Source: a virus
Reading direction: 5' to 3' (one strand)
Virus record (IMG/VR): IMGVR_UViG_3300045927_000164
Coordinates: 1-46,028 of that record
Length of the DNA stretch: 46,028 bases
Part shown: piece by piece, positions 40,563 through 46,028 of the stretch
Layout: each line of letters starts with the position of its first letter
Position numbering within the stretch: position 1 is the stretch's first letter
Notes under the pieces: generated by a model
The model's database searches: none
The model's input: the letters and a program-made list of their open reading frames with translations, nothing else
Told to the model about the DNA's origin: nothing
Position numbers and translations under genes: made by a program

Positions 40563-40942
40563 TGCTCCAGCGGCACGACCTTGAGCTCGTCGTCGTGTGG
40601 AACGGGACCATGGACGGCCCAGATAGCGAGTACAACCGGGCCAGCCCGGCGGCCACGGCCCACGCGCCGAAGTCGACCCAACACGTCGACCTTCCGACGC
40701 GGATCCTCGGCGCGTTGCGCCAGGCGTACCCGAGCGCGCTCACGCACTCCCAGATCGCTGGCGCGCTCGGGCTGCGGACCGATGCGGCAACGCTCTACAC
40801 GGTCTCCCAAGTGCGCTTCGGCCTGCAGCGACACGGTCGGATCGAATGCGCCTACCCGCAGCAGCGCACCGACGGCCGAACGGGCCGGCCGCTGCTGCGG
40901 TTCCGCTACATGCCCATGGCGCAGGAGCGCGACCCCCGATGA
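40562..40942 (+). CDS. Winged-helix-like small protein
   Basis: A 126-aa protein with PTRILGALRQAYPSALTHSQ, IAGALGLRTDAATLYTVSQV and RFGLQRHGRIECAYP (about 45-105), a winged-helix arrangement ending in an Arg-rich wing. Overlaps both neighbours (TGATG, ATGA). Likely early regulator or replication accessory. Confidence 0.6.
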   Translation: MLQRHDLELVVVWNGTMDGPDSEYNRASPAATAHAPKSTQHVDLPTRILGALRQAYPSALTHSQIAGALGLRTDAATLYTVSQVRFGLQRHGRIECAYPQQRTDGRTGRPLLRFRYMPMAQERDPR

Positions 40943-41637
40943 CCTCACGCCGCACCGCCGCTGTCGTGAAAGAGCCCGCTGCGTTCACCGCCCGCGACGA
41001 CGCCGCGATCACGGCGCAACTCACGCGCACCGTCGAGGCCGTGCGGCTGCTGAAGGTCACCGACCACGCAAGCTACGCCCAGGCCGGAGAGGACCTGCTC
41101 GCGCTCAAGCAGCTCGAGCAGGGCGTCCACGAGCACTACGACGAGGACTGTGCGACGGCGAACAAGTTGCACAAGAGCCTGACGGGCAAGCGCACTGCCG
41201 CGCTCAACATCATCAGCCTAGCGCGCCAGTACATTACCGCGCAGCGGACGACCTACTCCGACGAGCAGGAGCGCCTGCGGCTCGAGGCTGAGCGCGCCGC
41301 GACGGCGGCGGCGCAGGCTGCGGATGAGGCACGCGCGCTCGAGGATGCCGCGCTGCTCGAAGTGCAGGGCCACGCCGACCTTGCGGCGTCGGTGATCGAT
41401 GCGGCTCTCGCCACACCAGCGGCGCCCATCGTCATCCCGGCCGATCTGCCGAAGACGGAAGGCGTGTCGCCGACCACCACCTGGGCGTGGGAGCTGCTCA
41501 ACCAGCGGCTCGTACCCGAGGAATACAAGACCATCGACGAGAAGAAGGTCGGTGCCGTCGTACGCGCCCTGAAGGGGGAGACGCGCATTCCCGGGATACG
41601 GGTCTACCCGGTAAAAGGTGAGCGGGTGACGCCATGA
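40939..41637 (+). CDS. Coiled-coil early protein (DUF1351-like layout)
   Basis: A 232-aa protein. A helical N-terminal part contains ASYAQAGEDLLALKQLEQGV and HKSLTGKRTAALNIISLARQ. A long charged coil follows (DEQERLRLEAERAATAAAQA), and a C-terminal small domain ends IPGIRVYPVKGERVTP. This matches a common phage layout of unknown function, often placed with recombination genes. Confidence 0.55.
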   Translation: MTSRRTAAVVKEPAAFTARDDAAITAQLTRTVEAVRLLKVTDHASYAQAGEDLLALKQLEQGVHEHYDEDCATANKLHKSLTGKRTAALNIISLARQYITAQRTTYSDEQERLRLEAERAATAAAQAADEARALEDAALLEVQGHADLAASVIDAALATPAAPIVIPADLPKTEGVSPTTTWAWELLNQRLVPEEYKTIDEKKVGAVVRALKGETRIPGIRVYPVKGERVTP

Positions 41638-41759
41638 CCGACTACAGCGGCGAATCCTGGGAGGACACGATCGCCTACGCGATGGGCGTGCTCGGCTGGC
41701 TCGTCGTCGCCCTCGTGCTCGTCGGGGTCGGCGGCGTCCTGGTGTGGGTGCTGTGGTGA
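41634..41759 (+). CDS. 41-aa single-TM protein upstream of the HerA-like ATPase
   Basis: MTDYSGESWEDTIAYAMGVL, then a hydrophobic helix (GWLVVALVLVGVGGVLVWVLW). ATGA overlaps the previous stop, and its own TGA overlaps the GTG start of the ATPase (GTGA). Co-translation with the ATPase suggests a functional link, perhaps membrane anchoring. Confidence 0.6.
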   Translation: MTDYSGESWEDTIAYAMGVLGWLVVALVLVGVGGVLVWVLW

Positions 41760-43540
41760 CACGCCCTCAGTCGTCGATCGTGCTGGCTCCAGGGCTCGAG
41801 CTGCCGCTCGACGCCGTCACCCGCACCTTCGGCATTCTCGCGGTGCGCGGAGCGGGGAAGAGCAACACGGCCGCCGTGATGGCTGAGGAGATGTTCGCGG
41901 CCGGGCTCCCGTTTGTGGTGATCGACCCCGTGGGCTCCTGGTACGGCCTCCGAAGTTCGGCCGACGGCGCATCGCCGGGCCTGGCCATTCCCATCTTCGG
42001 CGGCCGCCACGGTGACATTCCGCTCGAGCGCCACGCCGGCGAGCTCGTCGCCGACCTGGTCGTCGAGAAGCGGCTGTCCTGCGTCCTCGACCTGGCGACC
42101 TTCGAATCGGAGGGCGCCAAGAAGCAGTTCCTCCTGGACTTCGCGCGGCGGCTCTACCTGAAGAGCGAGAACCCGCTGCACCTCTTCCTCGAGGAGGCCG
42201 ACGACTACATCCCGCAGAAGCCGATCCGCGACGAGCTGCAGCTGCTGCGGGCCTTCGAGAACATCGTCCGCCGAGGCCGCGCGCGCGGCCTCGGGCTGAC
42301 CCTCATCACCCAGCGCAGCGCCGTGCTGAACAAGAACGTCCTGACCCAAGTCGAGACGCTCTTCGCCATGCGCACCACGGGCCCCCAGGACCGGGCCGCC
42401 ATCGAGGAGTGGGTCCGGTACCACCAGACCGGCAAGGACGTCCTCTCGACGCTCGCCGAGCTCAAGGACGGCGAGGCGTGGGTCTGGTCGCCGCACTTCA
42501 TCGGCGTGATGCAGCGCGTGCAGGTGCGGCGCCGGCGGACGTTCGACAGCGGCGCCACGCCGAGGAACGTGCGGGCTGGAGACGCGCGCCCCGCGGCGAC
42601 CCTGGCCGACGTCGACCTCGAGGCGCTGAAAACGTCGATGGTCTCGACGATCGAGAAGGCGAAGGCCGACGACCCGCGCGAGCTGAGCCAGCGCATCGCG
42701 GCGCTCGAGCGCGAGCTCGCCGACGCCCGGCGCGCGCCGTCGGCCACACCTGTCGTTGAAACTGTCGAGGTCGAGCGCGTGCCGCCGGATCTGGCGCCAG
42801 CCGTCCTGGCGGTGCGCGAGGCGATCACGGAGGCGCATCATCGAATCACGACGCTGTTCGAGGAGGACCTGGCGGACGCCATCCGAGCCGTGCAGGTCAT
42901 CGTCGAGCGCACACCGACATCGGACCCACCGCGGGTCCACCGCCACACCCTGACGACGCACGCTGCACGCGGTCGAACGCCCGGGGACGGGACAAGTCCG
43001 GCTGCGCCTGTCAGCCGGCCCGCCTCCCGGGCCTCGACTTCGCCGGCCTCGCGCTCGTCGGGAGGGCCCGCGCAGCGCATCCTGGACGCGCTCGGCGAGC
43101 TCGCCAGCATCGGCATCCGTGACCCCGATCGCGTCCAGGTCGCCTTCTTCGCCGACTACACACACGTCCGGAGTAAGGGCTACCTGAACGCCCTCGGCAC
43201 GCTGCGCTCGAGCGGGCAGATCACCTACGTCAACGGGTCTCGGGTGATGCTCACCGAGGCCGGCGCACGCCACGCCAGGGCCCACCACCGGCCGACTGCG
43301 CGCGCGCTGCAGGACCGCGTCGTTGCGCTCATCGGCGGCGCCACCGGCCGCATCCTTGAGCCGCTCATCGCGGCCTATCCCAGAAGCGTGCGTCGCGAGC
43401 AGCTCGCCGCCGCGGCCGACTATGGCCACGTGCGTTCCAAGGGCTTCCTGAACGCGCTGGGGCGCCTGCGAACGCTGGGGTTTGTCACCTACCAGGCCGG
43501 CGACGTCGTCGCGACGCCCGTGCTGTTTCTGGAGCGCTGA
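41756..43540 (+). CDS. HerA/FtsK-like (DUF87-type) ATPase with two C-terminal winged helices
   Basis: A 594-aa protein. Walker A is LAVRGAGKSNTA (about 28-39), Walker B LHLFLEEADDYIP (141-153), followed by a sensor-like TLITQRSAVLNKN. The fold matches HerA/VirB4-type hexameric DNA pumps. A coiled coil (about 285-330) and a Pro/Ser linker precede two repeated winged-helix units (about 437-487 and 518-578) that share HVRSKGYLNALG / HVRSKGFLNALG. It may translocate DNA for phage replication or act with one of the nearby nucleases. GTG start at 41756. Confidence 0.7.
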   Translation: MTRPQSSIVLAPGLELPLDAVTRTFGILAVRGAGKSNTAAVMAEEMFAAGLPFVVIDPVGSWYGLRSSADGASPGLAIPIFGGRHGDIPLERHAGELVADLVVEKRLSCVLDLATFESEGAKKQFLLDFARRLYLKSENPLHLFLEEADDYIPQKPIRDELQLLRAFENIVRRGRARGLGLTLITQRSAVLNKNVLTQVETLFAMRTTGPQDRAAIEEWVRYHQTGKDVLSTLAELKDGEAWVWSPHFIGVMQRVQVRRRRTFDSGATPRNVRAGDARPAATLADVDLEALKTSMVSTIEKAKADDPRELSQRIAALERELADARRAPSATPVVETVEVERVPPDLAPAVLAVREAITEAHHRITTLFEEDLADAIRAVQVIVERTPTSDPPRVHRHTLTTHAARGRTPGDGTSPAAPVSRPASRASTSPASRSSGGPAQRILDALGELASIGIRDPDRVQVAFFADYTHVRSKGYLNALGTLRSSGQITYVNGSRVMLTEAGARHARAHHRPTARALQDRVVALIGGATGRILEPLIAAYPRSVRREQLAAAADYGHVRSKGFLNALGRLRTLGFVTYQAGDVVATPVLFLER

Positions 43541-43547
43541 GCAGCCT

Positions 43548-44516
43548 ATGTGGGCCCGACTCGACGACGGGATCATCGACCACGAGAAGATCGAAGCGGC
43601 CGGCGAGCGTCTCGGCCGGCGCCATGGGTACGAGCGCGCGTTAGGCGCCTTCACGTGGAGCCTGGTGTACGCCAATAAGCGGCTCACCAACGGAAAGATT
43701 CCTGCCCACGCCGTCCTTCGACGTGGGTTGTCCTCGGAAGCTGTCGACGCGTTGATCCAGGAGGGGCTCTGGCACCAGGAGCCAGACGGCAGCTATCGCA
43801 TCCACGACTTTCTCGACTGGAACCAGACCGCAGAACAGGTGAAGGCGCGGCAGGCGTGGGACCGTAACCGCAAACAGCTCTACAACAATCAGGACCTCCT
43901 GCACGAGATCCGCGCGCGCGATGGGGATTCCTGCCGCTACTGTGGGCGTGCCGTGAACTGGCGGGATCGTCGAGGCGATGCTGGCGGCACCTTCGATCAC
44001 GTCATCCCGCGTGGCGGGAATACCGCTGAGAACGTTGTTGTCGCGTGCCGGGGCTGCAACAGCCGAAAAGGGAAGCGGACGCCGGACCAGGCAAGCATGC
44101 CGCTGTTGCCGGCCGGCCATCTAGTGACGGCACTAGAACCAATCCAGAACCAATCTGGAACGGAACCAGTTCCGGAACTAGTTCCGGAACCAGATATTTC
44201 TAGTCCCTTCCCTACACGCGCGGGATCGCGCGATCCCGTCCCGTCCCGTCCCGTCCCGTCCACAGTACCCCCCGTAGCCCCCCGTGCCGGGGGGCGGCTC
44301 ACCCGCGCCGAGCGGAAGGCCCGGGCCCGGGTGACCCTCGGGGCCTCGGGCCCGGGCGGCTGGCGCGACCGTTGCCGAGAGCTCGGCCACGCCCCGCCCT
44401 GCCAGTCGCCGGACCGCTGTGCGCTGCGCGTCGACGTCGCGGCGCAGTGCCCGCATCAGCCGACGTGCGAGACGTTCGGCGCCTGCAAGCAGTTACGAGC
44501 GGAGGCGGCCCTATGA
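43548..44516 (+). CDS. Replication-initiator-like protein fused to an HNH nuclease
   Basis: A 322-aa protein. Residues 1-100 resemble phage replisome organiser/initiator N-termini (MWARLDDGIIDHEKIEAAGE; SYRIHDFLDWNQTAEQVKAR). Residues 125-175 are an HNH domain: C129-x2-C132, FDHVIPRGGNTAENVVVACR with D150-H151, then C167-x2-C170-N. A repetitive Pro/Glu linker (about 195-245) is encoded by the iteron-like array. A Cys-rich end (C285, C291, C301, C307, C313) may bind zinc. Such a fusion is unusual. Confidence 0.65.
   Translation: MWARLDDGIIDHEKIEAAGERLGRRHGYERALGAFTWSLVYANKRLTNGKIPAHAVLRRGLSSEAVDALIQEGLWHQEPDGSYRIHDFLDWNQTAEQVKARQAWDRNRKQLYNNQDLLHEIRARDGDSCRYCGRAVNWRDRRGDAGGTFDHVIPRGGNTAENVVVACRGCNSRKGKRTPDQASMPLLPAGHLVTALEPIQNQSGTEPVPELVPEPDISSPFPTRAGSRDPVPSRPVPSTVPPVAPRAGGRLTRAERKARARVTLGASGPGGWRDRCRELGHAPPCQSPDRCALRVDVAAQCPHQPTCETFGACKQLRAEAAL
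44135..44193. repeat. Iteron-like array, possible phage origin
   Basis: A unit close to (A/G)GAAC(C/T)A recurs with 11-12-bp period at 44135, 44146, 44162, 44174 and 44186, with a short GGAAC at 44157. The last three form the perfect 16-bp palindrome CCGGAACTAGTTCCGG (44172-44187). An AT-richer stretch follows (AGATATTTCTAG). Lambda-type phages keep such origins inside the initiator gene. Confidence 0.6.
44221..44259. repeat. 18-bp palindrome and CCCGT tandem repeat
   Basis: CGGGATCGCGCGATCCCG (44221-44238) is a perfect palindrome. It runs into five tandem CCCGT units (44235-44259). Part of the same repeat-rich segment as the iterons. Confidence 0.75.
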
Positions 44517-44767
44517 CGACCTGCAAGGGCTGCGGCGCGCCCATCAAGTTCGTCCTCACGCTGAAGGGCCGCCGGATGCCCGTGGACGTCCGGCAGACCA
44601 CCATCGCGGTGCCACCCGCCAGCGGCGACGACCAGGAGCCCTGGCTGCTCGCGGCGGGGCACGTGCCGCACCACATCACGTGCCCCAACGCCGACCAGTT
44701 CCGGCGCGATCGTCCGGTTCCGGCGCGGTCGCCAGGCCGCATCGACCACCCGGGGGAGGACCGCTGA
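44513..44767 (+). CDS. Zinc-ribbon-like small protein
   Basis: An 84-aa protein, TTCKGCGAPIKFVLTLKGRR then MPVDVRQTTIAVPP, and HVPHHITCPNADQFRR. C-x2-C near the start with a later H-x2-H/C site fits a small zinc ribbon common in phage early regions. ATGA/TGATG overlaps on both sides. Confidence 0.6.
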   Translation: MTTCKGCGAPIKFVLTLKGRRMPVDVRQTTIAVPPASGDDQEPWLLAAGHVPHHITCPNADQFRRDRPVPARSPGRIDHPGEDR

Positions 44768-45054
44768 TGCACGTGGGCCAGCGCGTGAAGGTCTACGAGA
44801 CCGCCGAAGCCCGGAAGAAATACCACGAGTGGAAATGCCTTGGGGCGGGCGTCGTGAAGCGCATCGACAGCGAGCTGGCGGTGGCCGTCTGGATGGTCCA
44901 CCGCACGGGGCAGCTCGTCACGGTGCACGTCGCCCGGGAGCGGCTCGCCGCCCGCGATCGCTCCGCGCCGGTCGACACGATGGTTCCGATTCCCGTAGTC
45001 GACGCCGACGGCCAGGAGCCCCTCGACACCTTCCGCCGGAGCGCCCTCGGATGA
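44767..45054 (+). CDS. Small beta-barrel-like early protein
   Basis: A 95-aa protein. HVGQRVKVYETAEARKKYHE, then LGAGVVKRIDSELAVAVWMV and QLVTVHVARERLAAR suggest a small SH3/KOW-like barrel. No named family. TGATG start; the stop overlaps the next ATG. Confidence 0.55.
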   Translation: MHVGQRVKVYETAEARKKYHEWKCLGAGVVKRIDSELAVAVWMVHRTGQLVTVHVARERLAARDRSAPVDTMVPIPVVDADGQEPLDTFRRSALG

Positions 45055-45581
45055 GGACGAGCAACGCGAAAAAGGGGAGTTACTACAAGCAGCGGACGAA
45101 GGAGTACTTCGAGCGCCGCGGCTACGTGGTGGCCTTCCTTGAGCGCATGATGTGGCTCCGCGGACGCCCCGACGAAGCGATTGCGCGCGCCTGCGCAGCG
45201 GCCGGCCTGCAGGCCCCGCCGTCGCTGAAGCCCGTGAAGCAGGACCAGTTCGCGAGCGACTTGCTCGCGATGAAGGCCGACGAGCTGATCTTCATCCAGG
45301 TGAAGGGACACACCGACCACACCGCGGCGGCTGTGCGCGCCTTCCTCGAGTTCCCGTGTCCGCCGTTCGCGAAACAGTGGGTCGTGATGTGGGAGCCACG
45401 GGCGCGCGAGCCGATCGTGGTCGACGTGCGCCAGTACATGGCCGAGCGGGACGCGGCGATGCCGAATCGGCCGAGGAAGCCAGAGCAACGGCTGCCGTTC
45501 CGAGGGACATTGCCACTCCTCGAGGGAGAGGTACCGCACGCACCTCCGGCCGACAGTCGGCGCACGAGGGTGCCGTGGTGA
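45051..45581 (+). CDS. PD-(D/E)XK resolvase-like nuclease
   Basis: A 176-aa protein: KKGSYYKQRTKEYFERRGYV (Hjc-like N-terminal helix with Glu), DQFASDLLAMKADELIFIQV then KG, giving D70 and Q83-V-K85. The Gln where Glu is usual occurs in part of this superfamily. It could resolve branched DNA before packaging. Coupled by ATGA to its neighbour. Confidence 0.6.
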   Translation: MRTSNAKKGSYYKQRTKEYFERRGYVVAFLERMMWLRGRPDEAIARACAAAGLQAPPSLKPVKQDQFASDLLAMKADELIFIQVKGHTDHTAAAVRAFLEFPCPPFAKQWVVMWEPRAREPIVVDVRQYMAERDAAMPNRPRKPEQRLPFRGTLPLLEGEVPHAPPADSRRTRVPW

Positions 45582-45585
45582 ACCC

Positions 45586-45975
45586 ATGCCGCTGAAGCCC
45601 CCCACGCGCGCACAGCACCGAGCTCGAGGCTCGAGGCCCATGGCTCAGGGCTCACGCCCAGAGTATCGAGGCAGCGCCGCGAGCCGTGGGTACGGGCGCC
45701 GCCACGAGCGCTGGGCTCGTGCGGTCAAATGGCGCCAGCCGTGGTGCGTGGGCTACCCGCTGGGCGTGCACGGTGAACGCGCTGTGCCATCGGTCATCGC
45801 CGACCACGTCATTCCGTTCCAGTGGTGCGGCGTGCTCCTGGCCCGCGAGGACTATCCCGGCGGCGACCCGTGGTCGATCGAGAACGGGCAGGGGCTGTGC
45901 AGGACGTGCGACAACCAGAAGCGGTTCGATGATCTGCGGCAAGAAGGTGAGCGGGGCACGAAGGATGCCACGTAA
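45586..45975 (+). CDS. HNH endonuclease, terminase-proximal
   Basis: A 129-aa protein with ADHVIPFQWCGVLLA and WSIENGQGLCRTCDNQKRFD, the D-H ... N ... C-x2-C-x-x-K end of HNH nucleases. The first half lacks a clear Cys pair (only W-C near the middle). HNH proteins beside terminase genes assist cos cleavage and DNA packaging; here the terminase lies across the window ends if they join. Start ATG 45586, 5 nt after the previous stop. Confidence 0.8.
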   Translation: MPLKPPTRAQHRARGSRPMAQGSRPEYRGSAASRGYGRRHERWARAVKWRQPWCVGYPLGVHGERAVPSVIADHVIPFQWCGVLLAREDYPGGDPWSIENGQGLCRTCDNQKRFDDLRQEGERGTKDAT

Positions 45976-46028
45976 CGGCGCTCCACCACGGCCGTGCGAA
46001 AATCTCTACAAAGGCCCGTTCTGCGGAC
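45965..46028 (+). CDS. 5' part of a small gene cut by the window end
   Basis: ATG 45965, inside the HNH 3' end after GAAGG, reads MPRNGAPPRPCENLYKGPFC and runs off the end in frame. Continued at base 1 it gives GRPFHAP... and stops at 53 (38 aa). The C-ENLYKGPFCGRPF pattern resembles small phage zinc-knuckle proteins. Confidence 0.45.
   Translation, partial: MPRNGAPPRPCENLYKGPFCG

Noticed and set aside
44221-44259. Transcription terminator
   Set aside because: The palindrome has no T-tract and lies within coding sequence; better explained as part of the repeat-rich origin-like segment.
1-46028. CRISPR array or diversity-generating retroelement
   Set aside because: No spaced repeat array and no reverse transcriptase or template/variable repeat pair seen; the DUF1566-like protein alone is not evidence.

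Overview
This 46 kb, GC-rich window reads as the essentially complete genome of a temperate, long-tailed (siphovirus-type) phage with an HK97-like head. The order is small terminase, large terminase, portal, S49 head protease, HK97-type capsid, connectors, tail tube, tail chaperones, tape measure, tail tip and fibre region, attP, integrase, repressor switch, early/replication genes, HNH. The att core, the 3' half of a tRNA-Gly(CCC) gene, lies in the middle next to the integrase. No 5' tRNA half and no host genes flank it, so this looks like the free (attP) form rather than an integrated prophage. The two window ends appear adjacent: an open frame that runs off the right end continues in frame at the left end and stops in an ATGA overlap with the first gene. 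The host is probably Gram-negative. Several exported proteins have signal peptides ending in A-x-A-Q or S-A-Q, and one cargo protein has a PEP-CTERM (exosortase) tail, a feature of exopolysaccharide-forming Gram-negative bacteria. An Acidobacteriota-like host is a guess.

Layout. 1-5494: packaging, portal and protease. 5495-6547: about 1 kb with almost no coding capacity, holding a dyad, a promoter-like site, many hairpins, a 52-aa gene, a terminator and a long hairpin just before the capsid gene. 6548-13537: capsid, two paralogous probable decoration proteins, a three-gene glycosyltransferase-like cassette, connectors and tail tube. 13663-20403: tail chaperones (frameshift-type G/GT), tape measure, and tail-tip proteins with a repeated beta domain. 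20421-28087 and beyond: lysis/host-interaction zone. It includes a holin-like protein, a glycoside-hydrolase-like protein, and four predicted exported proteins with several to many cysteines, two of them beta-helix-like. 29845-30513 (minus): PEP-CTERM cargo gene abutting attP.

30688-33790 (minus): lysogeny operon of repressor, small gene, two-TM membrane protein, two small genes and a tyrosine recombinase. 33791-33890: divergent switch. 33891-45975 (plus): early operon with a Cro-like regulator, HTH and zinc-ribbon proteins, an annealing-protein-like gene with an Fe-S PD-(D/E)XK nuclease, a minus-strand moron, a second degenerate RecB-like nuclease, a HerA-like ATPase, and a replication-initiator-like protein fused to HNH. 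That last gene contains an iteron-like array that may be the replication origin. A resolvase-like nuclease and a terminase-proximal HNH follow. Nearly all genes overlap or abut, mostly by ATGA/TGATG, so the two plus-strand blocks are likely long operons.

The best candidates for undescribed biology are the structured RNA/moron unit at 5495-6547, the exported cysteine-bearing protein cassette with the PEP-CTERM gene at attP, the glycosyltransferase cassette beside duplicated decoration proteins, and the HerA-like ATPase plus initiator-HNH/iteron replication module. All names come from reading the sequence; no database search was run.
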